Shown: in pieces, positions 8,403 through 17,773 of the stretch
Numbering within the stretch: position 1 is the stretch's first letter
How the letters are laid out: each line of letters starts with the position of its first letter
Assembly (NCBI GenBank): GCA_023411175.1
Contig: JAEYPB010000088.1
Span: forward strand, 1 to 47,339
Direction: 5' to 3'
DNA length: 47,339 nt
Source: Bacillota bacterium
GTDB lineage: Bacteria; Bacillota; Clostridia; Christensenellales; Aristaeellaceae
Made by a program: the position numbers and the translations under genes
The notes under the pieces: generated by a model
Told to the model about the DNA's origin: nothing
The model's database searches: none
The model's input: the letters and a program-made list of their open reading frames with translations, nothing else

Positions 8403-9326
8403 ATGGACGTACTTACGACGGTTCTTCCGGTGGTGGTGATGATCGCGCTGGGCGCGCTTGCCCGGCGCACGAATCTGGTTGCCCGCGCGGGCATCGGCGC
8501 GCTTCAGACCCTTGTGATGAAGGTGACGCTGCCGGCGGTGCTTTTCGGCGCGTTCTACCGGGCGGGATATACGGTGAGCGTCGCCGTGATCGTCGCGGCG
8601 ATGTTCGCCTGCTGCGTCGCGCTCTACGCGCTGGGCGCGCTGGCCCGGAGAGCGATCCCCGGCGCGTGGAAGTACCTTCCGTTTCTGACCACCGGCTTCG
8701 AGGCGGGCATGATGGGCTACGCGCTCTACGCAATGCTCTTCGGGACGGAATCCATCCGCTCCTTCGCGGTGATGGATCTGGGGCAGGTGCTGTTCGTGTT
8801 CACCGCCTACATGGCGCTGATCGGCGCGCAGGAGGGCGACGGCAAGGAGATGGGGGAGCGCCTTCTCGACATGATCAAATCGCCCACCATCTGCGCGATC
8901 GCGGCGGGCGTGGTACTGGGCGCGACGGGGCTTGGCGCGAAGCTGTACGCGTCGGCGCTGGGCGCGCCGGTTCAGGAGGCGGTGGACTTCGTATCCGGCC
9001 CGACCGGCGCGGTCATCCTGTTTGTGATCGGGTACGAGCTGGACTTCTCCGGCCTCAGCTGGCGGGATGTGGGGCTGACGCTGGGCGTCCGGATCGCCGC
9101 GGCCGCGCCGCTCCTGGCGGGTATGGTGCTGCTAATCAGGCTTCTCGAGCCGGGGGACATGCGCCTTGTCTGGGCGGCCGTTCTGATGTTCACGCTGCCG
9201 CCGCCATATGTGCTGCCCATCGTCTCAAAGGACGAGGCCGCCAAGGGCTACATCACATCGGTGCTGTCGGCGTCGACCGTTCTATCGCTCGTCATCTTTG
9301 CGGTGATGGCGGCGCTTGTCAGGTGA
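8403..9326 (+). CDS. AEC-family (auxin efflux carrier-like) transporter
   Basis: A 307-residue membrane protein with about ten hydrophobic segments. The first is VLTTVLPVVVMIALGALARR, and the N-terminal half has LQTLVMKVTLPAVLFGAF, the conserved helix region of AEC carriers. Members export or import organic acids such as malate and lactate, or auxin-like compounds; the substrate cannot be assigned here. The start codon is one base after the holA stop. The 3' end overlaps the convergent fRMsr gene by eight bases. Confidence 0.88.
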   Translation: MDVLTTVLPVVVMIALGALARRTNLVARAGIGALQTLVMKVTLPAVLFGAFYRAGYTVSVAVIVAAMFACCVALYALGALARRAIPGAWKYLPFLTTGFEAGMMGYALYAMLFGTESIRSFAVMDLGQVLFVFTAYMALIGAQEGDGKEMGERLLDMIKSPTICAIAAGVVLGATGLGAKLYASALGAPVQEAVDFVSGPTGAVILFVIGYELDFSGLSWRDVGLTLGVRIAAAAPLLAGMVLLIRLLEPGDMRLVWAAVLMFTLPPPYVLPIVSKDEAAKGYITSVLSASTVLSLVIFAVMAALVR

Positions 9327-9789
9327 GCGAATACCCGGCGTCCGAAAAATCGCAGCCCTCGGCGTAGAGCGCCGCGACTGCTTCCACCGCCCGCTGTTCT
9401 TCCGGGGTGAACCGGGCGGGGCGCGCGCTGTCGAGGTCGATGACGCCGATCACGCGGCCATCCAGCCGGATCGGGCAGACGAGCTCGCTCCGGGAGGCCT
9501 CGTCGCAGGCGATGTGGCCGGGGAAGGCGTGGACGTCCTCGACCAGCATGGTGCGGTTTTCGCGGGCGGCCGCGCCGCACACGCCGCGGCTGAGGGCGAT
9601 CCGAAGGCACGCGGGCTTGCCCTGAAAGGGGCCGAGCAGCAGTTCCCCGCCGTGCATGAAGTAAAACCCGGCCCAGTTGAGACCTTCGATCTCCTGAAAA
9701 AGGAGCGCCGACAGGTTGGCCGCGTTCGCCAGCGGGTGGTGCTCGCCCTCGAGCAGCCCTTGAACATTTTGAAGCATCGATTCGTACAT
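9319..9789 (-). CDS. Free methionine-(R)-sulfoxide reductase (GAF domain)
   Basis: A 156-residue single GAF-domain protein of the fRMsr (YebR) family, which reduces free Met-(R)-O in the cytosol using thioredoxin. All three cysteines equivalent to E. coli Cys84, Cys94 and Cys118 are present with correct spacing: ACLRI, GVCG and HIACD, followed by SRSELVCPI. The fold signatures FPGHIACD and VIGVIDLDS are intact. ATG 9789 is chosen over ATG 9795 because AAAGGA lies eight bases before the former and only two before the latter. It is divergent from the DUF2974 gene. Confidence 0.9.
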   Translation of the reverse strand: MYESMLQNVQGLLEGEHHPLANAANLSALLFQEIEGLNWAGFYFMHGGELLLGPFQGKPACLRIALSRGVCGAAARENRTMLVEDVHAFPGHIACDEASRSELVCPIRLDGRVIGVIDLDSARPARFTPEEQRAVEAVAALYAEGCDFSDAGYSLT

Positions 9790-9814
9790 TAACATCGTCC
9801 TTTCACCCGGCGCG

Positions 9815-9843
9815 TTGCGCGCGGGTCTGCATTGTGCTAAAAT
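9815..9843 (+). promoter_or_regulatory. Candidate promoter for the DUF2974 gene
   Basis: TTGCGC (9815-9820), a 17-base spacer and TAAAAT (9838-9843), located 94 bases before the GTG start in the divergent intergenic region. Confidence 0.45.
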
Positions 9844-9936
9844 GTGAGCGCCGGCAGTTTTTGATTGTCCGGCAGAAGGCGGCCCTTCGCGCCGGGGCGC
9901 GGGCGGCCGCATCCAAGGGAAAGAGTGTGAACGAGC

Positions 9937-11007
9937 GTGGGCACCATACTGGACTACCTTGGTTGGCGGCTGGACGTGCCGCTGCGCGTTTCGCCGTTCA
10001 ACCCCGTGGACAACCTGATCCTGAGCGTCTTTTCCTACCTGCCGCTTGAGGGCTTCGATGGACAGACCATTTCGGAAATCGCGCCGACGGTCTGCGCCAG
10101 GGAGCAAAGCCCGTCCTACAGGGAGCTCATCCGGCTGATGGGCGCAGGCGCGCGCTTCGGCCCGATGCGCATCATCGATTTCTGCAACCAGTTCAGCGTG
10201 GAGGAGGAGAAGCAGTTCGCCGCGGTGTCGGTGGAATTGGGCGACGGCTCCACATTTGTCGCGTACCGGGGAACCGATAGCACGCTGGTGGGCTGGAAAG
10301 AGGACTTTAACATGAGCTTTTCCGATGTGGTGCCCGCCCAGTTGGAGAGCGTGAAATACCTCGAAAGTGTTGCGGGTCGCGTGGACGGGCCGCTGCGCCT
10401 CGGTGGCCACTCCAAGGGCGGCAACCTCGCGCTGTACGCGACCCTCTTCGCAGGCGGCGCGGTTCGCGCCCGCGTCCGCGAAATATACAACAATGACGGG
10501 CCCGGCCTGACCGCGCGGATGCAGGAGTGCCCCGCCTACCCGAAGGTGGAGCCCCTCGTCAGGACGTATCTGCCGCAGACGTCGATCATCGGCATGCTGA
10601 TGGAGCACGCGGAGAGCTATCAGGTGGTGCGCAGCGAGGGCTTCGGCATCATGCAACACGACCCGTTCACCTGGCAGACAGGGCGCACGGACTTCGTCAA
10701 GGAAGGCGGCCTCAGGGCAGGCAGCCTGTACGCGGACAAGACCATCAAACAGTGGATGGCCTCGGTTTCCGCGGAGGACCGAAAGGCCTTTATCGAGGCG
10801 GTGTACCGCATCCTGTCGTCCACCGGCGCGAAATCGGTGAACGACCTGTTCGCAGGCTGGCGAAAGAACCTGGCGTCGATCCTGACGGAGACTTCCGGCT
10901 TTGACCCGGAGACCAGAAGGCTCCTTCGGCGGGTGGTGGGGCTTCTGTTCGCGACGGGCGCGAAGAACCTGATGCCCATCGGCCAGACCCGGGAGCGGGA
11001 GGCCTGA
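9937..11007 (+). CDS. Mbeg1-like (DUF2974) alpha/beta-hydrolase
   Basis: A 356-residue protein of the DUF2974/Mbeg1-like family, a lipase-class-3-like alpha/beta-hydrolase group common in gut Firmicutes. The nucleophile elbow is GGHSKGGN near residue 156. The upstream segment FVAYRGTDSTLVGWKEDFNM is the usual strand and oxyanion region, and the segment ending YNNDGPGLT follows. There is no signal peptide, so a cytosolic location is likely. The substrate is unknown. The start is GTG 9937; an upstream GTG is closed by a stop. AAGGGAAAG lies upstream at longer than usual spacing, so the start is moderately certain. Confidence 0.85.
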   Translation: MGTILDYLGWRLDVPLRVSPFNPVDNLILSVFSYLPLEGFDGQTISEIAPTVCAREQSPSYRELIRLMGAGARFGPMRIIDFCNQFSVEEEKQFAAVSVELGDGSTFVAYRGTDSTLVGWKEDFNMSFSDVVPAQLESVKYLESVAGRVDGPLRLGGHSKGGNLALYATLFAGGAVRARVREIYNNDGPGLTARMQECPAYPKVEPLVRTYLPQTSIIGMLMEHAESYQVVRSEGFGIMQHDPFTWQTGRTDFVKEGGLRAGSLYADKTIKQWMASVSAEDRKAFIEAVYRILSSTGAKSVNDLFAGWRKNLASILTETSGFDPETRRLLRRVVGLLFATGAKNLMPIGQTREREA

Positions 11008-11080
11008 AGCGGCGCATCAGAAACCCGTGTATCTGGGCCGTACCTTTCAAGCGTTTCCGGCGACCTGTGCGCCGGGGACG

Positions 11081-12022
11081 CTATTTGTTTGCCATCTCCT
11101 CCGCCAGCGCTTCCAGCCTGCGCATTCTGGCGCTGACGCCGGACTTGCCCAGAGGCGGATCCATCAACGCGCCCAGTTCGGCGAAGGACGCGTCCGGGTA
11201 TTGCCGCCTCAGGCGCGCCACCGCCTCGAGGGACGGCGGCAGGCAGTCAAGCCCCAGCTTCTTGTCGATCCAGTCGATTATCGAAATCTGGCGCTGGGCG
11301 GCTTCCACCGTCTTTTCCAGGTTGTTGTTGTCGCAGTTGACCTGGCGGTTGACATCGTTGCGGATGCCCTTCAGGATGCGCGCGTTTTCGAAGGACAGCA
11401 CCGCCACGTGGGCGCCGAGCAGCGTCAGAAAACTCGAAATGTGTTCTCCATCCTTCAGGTACGCCACAAACTGGCGCTTTCGCTCGTTCAGGCGCGCTGG
11501 AAGCCCCAAGCTCTCCATCTGACGGACGATAAAGCCCGCCATCTCTTCGTCGGACACCGCGATCTCCAGGTGATAGGCGTGATCGGGGTTTGACATGGAC
11601 CCTCCCGCAAGATACGCGCCGCGAAGAGCCGCCACGCGGCAGCAGTTCCGGCGGAGGATTTCCCGGTGCGGCGTCTTGCGGATGCCCAGCGGGGCATTGG
11701 TGTCGGAGAGCTTGAGCGACGAAATCAGCGTCTGGGCATCCTCGTCCGAGAAGCTGACGAGGTAACGGGCCCTGCCGCCCAGCCGGTCGGTCTTGACCGC
11801 GCGGAGTTCCCCTGTGACGCCGAGAAATTCCTTGGCCAGGAGAAAGTACCGCCGGGCGACGGCGGCGCTCTCGCTGCCGATGGTCAGCTGATACCGCCCT
11901 GCGCCGCGAAAGGAAAGTGCGCCACAGGAGAGGGCCATGCCGACCATCTCCGCGCGCGCACAGCAATTCTTGTCGCATACTGAGCGCGCGAGTTCCTCCC
12001 GCACGTCCGATGAAAACGACAT
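11081..12022 (-). CDS. whiA: WhiA-type DNA-binding protein
   Basis: A 313-residue WhiA: a degenerate LAGLIDADG homing-endonuclease domain (about 1-220) fused to a C-terminal helix-turn-helix. It begins MSFSSDVREELA, and the first domain contains AYLAGGSMSNPDHAYHLEI. The tail reads YPDASFAELGALMDPPLGKSGVSARMRRL, the conserved WhiA recognition region. In streptomycetes WhiA controls sporulation septation; in Firmicutes it affects division and nucleoid biology. ATG 12022 is preferred because GGGAGG lies seven bases upstream. murB lies upstream in the same direction; the rapZ and yvcK genes often found between murB and whiA are absent here. Confidence 0.95.
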   Translation of the reverse strand: MSFSSDVREELARSVCDKNCCARAEMVGMALSCGALSFRGAGRYQLTIGSESAAVARRYFLLAKEFLGVTGELRAVKTDRLGGRARYLVSFSDEDAQTLISSLKLSDTNAPLGIRKTPHREILRRNCCRVAALRGAYLAGGSMSNPDHAYHLEIAVSDEEMAGFIVRQMESLGLPARLNERKRQFVAYLKDGEHISSFLTLLGAHVAVLSFENARILKGIRNDVNRQVNCDNNNLEKTVEAAQRQISIIDWIDKKLGLDCLPPSLEAVARLRRQYPDASFAELGALMDPPLGKSGVSARMRRLEALAEEMANK

Positions 12023-12164
12023 CTTGAGACCTCCCAGCCATCCCGACATCATCCAAGCGCGCCCGCCGGGGATTGCGGCGGGCGTGTGTGTCTATTTATT
12101 TCTGGGCGCTTCCCGCGCGGGTGAAACACCCCGCGGCCCATAAGGCGGATTTTCCTGAAACAGG

Positions 12165-13085
12165 TCAGGTTTCCTCGCCCAGGATGCGCACCTCGCACTC
12201 CAGCTGTACGCCGGAGCGCGCCAGAACCTCTTTCTGAATGTGGGCGATCAGGTTTGTCACATCCGCCGCGGTGGCGCCGCCGATGTTGACGATAAAGCCC
12301 GCGTGCAGCGTCGAGACCTGCGCTCCGCCGATGGTGTAGCCCTTGAGGCCGGCCTGTTCGATCAGCGCGCCGGCGAAATGGCCCTCCGGACGCTTGAAGA
12401 CGGAGCCCGCGCTGGGCAGATGCAGCGGCTGCTTTTCGCGGCGGCAGGTGTTGTATTCGTTCATGCGCTCGCGGATGCGCGCCGGGTCGTCCGGCGTTAG
12501 CGAGAAGCGGGCTTCGAGAACCGTTCCGCCCTGCTTCAGAACCTTTGATTTACGGTATCCGTAGTCCATCTCATCCCGGGTCAGCCACTGATCCCGCCCG
12601 TCCATGAAGACCCGGGCGGCGGTCAGCACACCCGCCATATCGAAGCCGTAGGCGCCGGCGTTCATCACCGCGGCGCCGCCCACCGAGCCGGGGATGCCGC
12701 AGGCGAATTCCAGCCCGGCAAGGCCCGCTGCCAGCGCTTCCGACGCGACCTTGGACAAGAGCGCCCCCGCCTGGGCGGTCACCGAATCGCCGCTGACTTC
12801 GACGGCATTCATCGCCTCAGTCGAAACCACCAGCGCGCGAAGGCCGCCATCCCGCACGATCATGTTGGAGCCGTTGCCCAGGATCAGATGGCGCACGCCA
12901 AGTTTTTCGGCGGCGCGCACCGCCGCTGCCGCCTCGTCGGCCGTTTCCGGCAGCACGAATGCATCCGCCGGGCCGCCCAGGCGGAAAGTGGTGTGCCGGG
13001 CCATCGGTTCGTTTGTGAGTACGCGCTCCGGCGGCAGCACCCTGTACAGTTCTTCCAAGAGCTTCTGCAAAAAATCATCCTCCAC
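12165..13085 (-). CDS. murB: UDP-N-acetylenolpyruvoylglucosamine reductase
   Basis: A 306-residue MurB, which reduces UDP-GlcNAc-enolpyruvate to UDP-MurNAc with FAD and NADPH in the cytosol. The FAD domain shows HTTFRLGGPAD, LILGNGSNMIVRDGG and GLEFACGIPGSVGGAAVMNAG. The C-terminal part has LPSAGSVFKRPEGHFAGALIE and ends HIQKEVLARSGVQLECEVRI, with the catalytic Ser (SAGSVF) and Glu (LECE). The start is GTG 13085, with AGGATAGG just upstream. About 140 bases separate it from whiA; that gap has two GC-rich inverted repeats but no convincing terminator. Confidence 0.95.
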   Translation of the reverse strand: MEDDFLQKLLEELYRVLPPERVLTNEPMARHTTFRLGGPADAFVLPETADEAAAAVRAAEKLGVRHLILGNGSNMIVRDGGLRALVVSTEAMNAVEVSGDSVTAQAGALLSKVASEALAAGLAGLEFACGIPGSVGGAAVMNAGAYGFDMAGVLTAARVFMDGRDQWLTRDEMDYGYRKSKVLKQGGTVLEARFSLTPDDPARIRERMNEYNTCRREKQPLHLPSAGSVFKRPEGHFAGALIEQAGLKGYTIGGAQVSTLHAGFIVNIGGATAADVTNLIAHIQKEVLARSGVQLECEVRILGEET

Positions 13086-13159
13086 ACCTATCCTACCGCC
13101 CTTTTCGTTATTCTATGAACGCGCGGGGTCGGTGTAATCCTCTGGCCGCCCGCAGGCGG

Positions 13160-14362
13160 TTACTTTTCAATAAACACGTAGTTGGCGGACCGGAGCATCG
13201 CCTGCGAGTGGGCGACGATCACGATGTCCGGCTGGTACTCCCGCGCGTAATCCTCGATGGTGCGCGCCGTCTTCCGAAGGTCCACGGCCAGCACCTCATG
13301 GGCGGCGAGCGCCATGAAATCCACGAACGGGGTGCCGTAGGAATCCTTGGAGATCAGAATGCGCCCGGTGGACACTTTGTCGTTCGTATACCAGCTTTCC
13401 GCGTCCTGGTTTCCGTAGACCCAGTAGAGGTTCGCCACGCCGTTGTTCTTCGCGTCCTCAAGCAGGCTGGGGTAGAGAAGGTCCATGAAAGAGCCGGTCT
13501 TTTCCTCGACATTGCGGCCGTTGACGATTTTCTTCGTGAACGACGTGTCATAGGCCGGGTAGATCAGTGCAAAATCGTCCGGTTCGATCAGGCCAACGCC
13601 CAGGCGCTCGCCCACCTGCCCCATGTGCATGCGCAGGTAGAAGTCGGTGGTGAAGTTCTCCTCCGCGTAGGTCGAGGGATCGACCGTGAACCCCATTTCA
13701 TTCAGCTTTGCGGAGGTGGCGCGGAAGGTCTCGAAGATCAGCGGGTTCGCCCAATGCTGATCCGTGCGGTAGATCGCCCGGTCGAGGGTGAGGCCGGAAG
13801 ACCGGTACACTTCGCGGCTGTCCACGACGGGGATGCCCTCTTCCCGGAGGCCGGAGACCAGAACGTCCGCCATCTGGTTGTTGGTATCCACGACGCCGCC
13901 GGGCAGCAGCCCATCCTCGTAGAGCGAGCAGTGGGGATATACGTAGAGCATGGGGATGCCCATCTTTTCAAGATTGTCTTTTAGCCGCGCCATCTTCTCG
14001 ATGTCGTCGGTGAAGACGGTCTTTTTTGCGAGGTCGTAGAGCTGGCCGGTCTTGAGCCGAACCATCGTGTTGCCGCCGAGGCTGAACATCTCCTTGCCCA
14101 GCGCCATCTGAAGCCGCAGGTTCAGCTTCTGGAAGGCGTCTTTGCCCAGCAGCACTTGATTGATCGTATTGGTCAGCGCCGAAATGCGGGCCGAAACGCC
14201 CGCCAGCGGCTGCCCCTCCTTGATGTAATTGGTGTAGCCTTTTACAAGGTCGTACCCGAATTCCCGCATGTGAAGGGAAGCCGTCGCGCCGCCGATCGCA
14301 AAGATGGCAGCGAGCAGGATGGCGGTCAGGACGAGATCGATTCTCTTGCGAAGCATTGCCAT
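13160..14362 (-). CDS. DHHW-family protein (AlgJ/AlgX-like, SGNH fold)
   Basis: A 400-residue protein with one N-terminal membrane anchor (LVLTAILLAAIFAIGGATASL) and an extracellular SGNH-like domain. YRTDQHWANPL carries the D-x-HW motif that gives the family its name, and RILISKDSYGTPFVDF carries the putative nucleophile Ser. The end YQPDIVIVAHSQAML is typical. AlgJ/AlgX-like partners take acyl groups from an MBOAT protein and place them on an extracellular polysaccharide. The gene starts five bases after the MBOAT stop, so the pair should be co-expressed. The acceptor polymer is unknown. Confidence 0.85.
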   Translation of the reverse strand: MAMLRKRIDLVLTAILLAAIFAIGGATASLHMREFGYDLVKGYTNYIKEGQPLAGVSARISALTNTINQVLLGKDAFQKLNLRLQMALGKEMFSLGGNTMVRLKTGQLYDLAKKTVFTDDIEKMARLKDNLEKMGIPMLYVYPHCSLYEDGLLPGGVVDTNNQMADVLVSGLREEGIPVVDSREVYRSSGLTLDRAIYRTDQHWANPLIFETFRATSAKLNEMGFTVDPSTYAEENFTTDFYLRMHMGQVGERLGVGLIEPDDFALIYPAYDTSFTKKIVNGRNVEEKTGSFMDLLYPSLLEDAKNNGVANLYWVYGNQDAESWYTNDKVSTGRILISKDSYGTPFVDFMALAAHEVLAVDLRKTARTIEDYAREYQPDIVIVAHSQAMLRSANYVFIEK

Positions 14363-14367
14363 CCCTC

Positions 14368-15774
14368 CTAGAAATTGAAGTAGATGAACGGGTTGTAGCC
14401 GCCCATGACGATGTAGCTTACCGAGACGACGAACACCGCGATCAGTCCGACGGCACTCAGGATCTCATAGGCGCGCTCCGGCACGCGCAGCTTTTCCTTG
14501 ACGAACCGGCCGACGGGTAGGCCGATCAACAGCGCCAGCGCGACGAATACGCCGTACTCTCGCACGTACATCGCGGCGGTGGCGTCCCAGAAACCGTTGG
14601 CGCCCACGCCGTACATGGAGCCGATGAAGCCGGAGGCGTAGGTCATGTTGTCGGAGCGGATCAACACCGTGATCGTGGTGACCGCGATCATCGCGTAGAG
14701 CACGCCCAGCGGCTGCTTGTCCAGCTTCTTTGAGAGGCCGGTGAGGCGCTCAAACGCGAGGAAGATGAAAAAGCCGATGCCCCAGAACAGGTACTTCCAG
14801 TACGCGCCGTGCCAAAGGCCCGTCAGCGACCAGACCACAAACATGTTGAAGAGAAGCCGCCAGGTGCTCTTTACGCGGCTGCCGCCCAGCGGGATGAACA
14901 GATAATCCCGGAACCAGGAGCCCAGCGAGATGTGCCAGCGGCGCCAGAATTCGGTGATCGAGCGCGAAATCATCGGGTAGTCGAAGTTTTCCAGGAAGTG
15001 GAACCCGAACATCCGGCCGAGGCCAATGGCCATGTCGGAGTAGCCGGAGAAGTCGTAATACACCTGCCACAGGTAAGCGATGGCGCCCATCCATGCGCCG
15101 ACCACCGACAGCTCGCTCGGCGCGTGGGAGAACGCGTTGTCCACCAGGAGCGCCAGACTGTTGGCCAGGATGACCTTCTTGCCCAGACCCACCATAAAGC
15201 GCCGCGCGCCGTTCGTGAAGTCGTCCAGGTTCTCGAAGCGCTCGGTGATTTCGTCGGCGACGGTCTGGTACCTTACGATCGGGCCGGCGATCAACTGCGG
15301 GAAGAAGGAAACATACAGACACACGTTCATAAAGTTCTTCTGAACCTTGCCGTTGCCCCGGTAGACATCGATCACGTAGGACATGGCCTGGAACGTGAAG
15401 AACGAAATGCCGATGGGGAGCAGGATCTTCGGCACCGGGATGTTCGCGCCAAAGGCCAGGTTGACATTTTCCAGAACGAACATCAGGTATTTGAACGCGC
15501 CCAGAAGGGCCAGGTCTCCGATGACCGAGAAGGTCAGCCATGACTTGGCGCCCTTGGTTCCCCGTCGCTTGTCGATCTCAAGCGCGCACAGCCAGTTGAA
15601 GGCGATGGAGGCGAGCATGACGAACACGAACCACGGCTCCCCCCAGGCATAGAAGAAGAGGCTGACGAGGGTCAGAAACAAGTTCTTGGCGCCCCGTCCG
15701 CGCATTAGGCCGAAGTAAGCGGCCAAAACAAACGGCAGAAAAAAGAAGAGAAACTCGGAGCTGGAAAAGACCAC
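14368..15774 (-). CDS. MBOAT-family O-acyltransferase (AlgI/DltB-like)
   Basis: A 468-residue polytopic membrane protein of the MBOAT family. It opens SSSEFLFFFLPFVLAAYF, contains IGISFFTFQAMSYVIDVYRG, and has the invariant catalytic His in SLTGLWHGAYWKYLFWG. These enzymes move an acyl group, usually acetyl, across the membrane for O-acylation of alginate-like polymers, cellulose or teichoic acid. GTG 15774 has GGGAG eight bases upstream. It is paired with the DHHW protein and lies downstream of the YARHG gene beyond a terminator. Confidence 0.9.
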   Translation of the reverse strand: MVFSSSEFLFFFLPFVLAAYFGLMRGRGAKNLFLTLVSLFFYAWGEPWFVFVMLASIAFNWLCALEIDKRRGTKGAKSWLTFSVIGDLALLGAFKYLMFVLENVNLAFGANIPVPKILLPIGISFFTFQAMSYVIDVYRGNGKVQKNFMNVCLYVSFFPQLIAGPIVRYQTVADEITERFENLDDFTNGARRFMVGLGKKVILANSLALLVDNAFSHAPSELSVVGAWMGAIAYLWQVYYDFSGYSDMAIGLGRMFGFHFLENFDYPMISRSITEFWRRWHISLGSWFRDYLFIPLGGSRVKSTWRLLFNMFVVWSLTGLWHGAYWKYLFWGIGFFIFLAFERLTGLSKKLDKQPLGVLYAMIAVTTITVLIRSDNMTYASGFIGSMYGVGANGFWDATAAMYVREYGVFVALALLIGLPVGRFVKEKLRVPERAYEILSAVGLIAVFVVSVSYIVMGGYNPFIYFNF

Positions 15775-15833
15775 GAAATCAACTCCCGATCATCTGTGCA
15801 GATCATCACCGAGCGCCGCCGGGCGGCGGCGAC

Positions 15834-15868
15834 AAAACAAATGCGGGGGCGGGTTCAGCCGCCCCCGC
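15834..15868 (-). terminator. Intrinsic terminator after the YARHG gene
   Basis: On the minus strand a GC-rich stem (GCGGGGGCGG / CCGCCCCCGC with short loop) is followed by ATTTGTTTT. It lies 12 bases past the YARHG stop. Confidence 0.8.
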
Positions 15869-15880
15869 AAGGGTGAATGG

Positions 15881-17638
15881 TTACTTTTGGGCTTCGTATT
15901 TTTTGATCAGCTTGATGTTGTACCATTCGATCGAGTTGAGCTTGCCGGAGGAATACCCGCCGGGCTTGTACCACTTCTGGTTGGAGAAGTACTTTTTGTA
16001 GGAAGCAGTCTTGAACTTGTAGCCGTGGCGGGCGAGGATCTCGTTGCGCGCCAGCGCCAGCTTGCTCTTGGACAGCCCCTTGAGCTGGCTGGCCGTCAGC
16101 TTCTTCTTTGAAGAACTGGAGAAGATGTAGTAGTTGTTCTCCGCGCTGGAGCTTCCGCCGCCGGAGGACGAGGTGGAGCCGGAGAGCAGGCCATACTCGA
16201 TCTCCATCGACTTGATGAGGTCCATGTTGTACCACTCGATGGAGTTGAGTTCCCCTGTGGAGAAGCTGCCCGGCTTGTACCAGGTCTTGTTGGCGAAATA
16301 CTTCTTGTACTTGGAGGACTTGAAGCGGTATCCGTGGCGCGCGTAGATCTCGTTGCGCGCATAGCCCCACTTGGACTTGGCGACCTTGAGGATCTGCGAG
16401 CGGGTCAGCTTCTTCGTGGAGGAATTGGGGAAGATGTAGCCGCTGCTGGTCGCCGTGGACGAACCGCCGGAGGAGGAGCCGGAGGACGAGTCGTCGTCAT
16501 CATCCGCATCGATTGTGTCGTCTACGGTGGTGTCGGTGTCGTCGGTGTCGTCGGTAATCTCTCCGTCGGTTTCACCGGTCTCGTCGCCTGTTTCGTCGCC
16601 GGTGTCGTCCGTCGTCAGCGGCGTGACGTCGTTGAAGGTGGCCAGAGGCGCGGCGGCGGAGCTGTTCAGCGGCACCTCGGTCAGGGTTCCGGCGGAATGT
16701 TCATACACGTAGGCCGCGTCGCCGAACACCGTCAGCGTGGTGTAAAGTTCCGGAGTCATCAGCACCTGGCCGTCGCCGCCGGTCAGCGGGTAGAGGGAGA
16801 CGTCCTGGGAGGTGTACACCACAACGCCGCGGGCGGTGGGGAAGAAGTCCCAGTCGTAATCCAGGTTCATCGAAGTGAGCTGCCCGGTCTGGATGTTGTA
16901 GCGGTACAGCTTGCCCTCCAGCCATGTATCATCGCTGGAGCCCATCGCGTAGCTATCCTCCATGTTGTGGAAGTACAGATAATCTCCGGCAGCGCGCAGG
17001 TCGGAAATGCCCTTATCCAGGATCATCTCCGGGTTGGAGCCGGTCGAGGTCATCGAGTAGAGCTTGCCGGAGGAGGCGACCAGCATGTCGCCGCCGGTCA
17101 TTTCATGGGTGTAGGTGGCGATGTCCGCACCCGAGACGTAGAAGATTACGTCGTCAATGATGACGTATTCCGTCAAAAGCTCGGGGGTGACCTCATCCAT
17201 GTCGCCGGTGGCGGGATCGATCACGCTCAGCTTGTTTTCGATCAGGCAGTAGAGCATGCCGTCGTACCAGGAAATCTGCTTGGCCTGGACGCCGGCTTCA
17301 AAGTTGACGAGGGTGGAAACCGCGCCGCCGTCGCCGATGGACTTCAACTGGAAGTTGGCGCCGTCCCCCGCGAGGTAGTAGGCCGAGCCGTTCCCGCCGA
17401 TGAGAAGATTGGTCATCGTCTGGGCGGTGTCGAGCTTGGTCGGGCTGCCGCCCGAGGCGGGCAGTGAATAGACGGAGTAGCTGTCTCCGTCCTGGAGGAT
17501 CGCGTACAGCGTGCCCTCCGTCTGGCCGATCCAGCCGCCCTGATCGGATATTCCGGTGGCCGCCGATGCGGCCATAGGCATGACGGCGAGCAGCGCAAGA
17601 GTGAGGATCACCGCGCCCAACCATTTGATTTTGCCCAT
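15881..17638 (-). CDS. Secreted YARHG-domain protein with beta-propeller-like region
   Basis: A 585-residue exported protein. A signal peptide covers about 1-27 (LALLAVMPMAASA). Residues 30-330 are a repetitive region of DUF5050/beta-propeller type (repeats such as SGKLYSMTSTGSNP, GDYLYFHNMED). A flexible Asp/Thr/Ser-rich linker (about 345-400) is followed by two YARHG domains: ARNEIYARHGYRFKSSKYKK and ARNEILARHGYKFKTASYKK. YARHG domains are extracellular modules of unclear function often attached to peptidases or repeat proteins. AGGAGGG precedes the ATG by six bases. It probably acts at the cell surface beside the acyltransferase pair (inference). Confidence 0.85.
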   Translation of the reverse strand: MGKIKWLGAVILTLALLAVMPMAASAATGISDQGGWIGQTEGTLYAILQDGDSYSVYSLPASGGSPTKLDTAQTMTNLLIGGNGSAYYLAGDGANFQLKSIGDGGAVSTLVNFEAGVQAKQISWYDGMLYCLIENKLSVIDPATGDMDEVTPELLTEYVIIDDVIFYVSGADIATYTHEMTGGDMLVASSGKLYSMTSTGSNPEMILDKGISDLRAAGDYLYFHNMEDSYAMGSSDDTWLEGKLYRYNIQTGQLTSMNLDYDWDFFPTARGVVVYTSQDVSLYPLTGGDGQVLMTPELYTTLTVFGDAAYVYEHSAGTLTEVPLNSSAAAPLATFNDVTPLTTDDTGDETGDETGETDGEITDDTDDTDTTVDDTIDADDDDDSSSGSSSGGSSTATSSGYIFPNSSTKKLTRSQILKVAKSKWGYARNEIYARHGYRFKSSKYKKYFANKTWYKPGSFSTGELNSIEWYNMDLIKSMEIEYGLLSGSTSSSGGGSSSAENNYYIFSSSSKKKLTASQLKGLSKSKLALARNEILARHGYKFKTASYKKYFSNQKWYKPGGYSSGKLNSIEWYNIKLIKKYEAQK

Positions 17639-17773
17639 TGCGTTCCCTCCTGTTGTTGTCCGCGAACCCGCGCTTCTCTAAATAGACGAAGGATGTTTCC
17701 AGTAGGTTTCCTGCCGCCTGGCGCCGTGCGCGCCGAGCTGCTAAGGTTTCGCTGGTCTGTGCGCCTTAGAGGG

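Noticed and set aside
6494..8494. 666-aa minus-strand ORF opposite comEC/holA
   Set aside because: Antisense shadow in GC-rich DNA with no ribosome site or motif.
12056..12160. GC-rich inverted repeats between murB and whiA as a terminator
   Set aside because: No T-run on the minus strand where it would be needed; structure alone is weak evidence.
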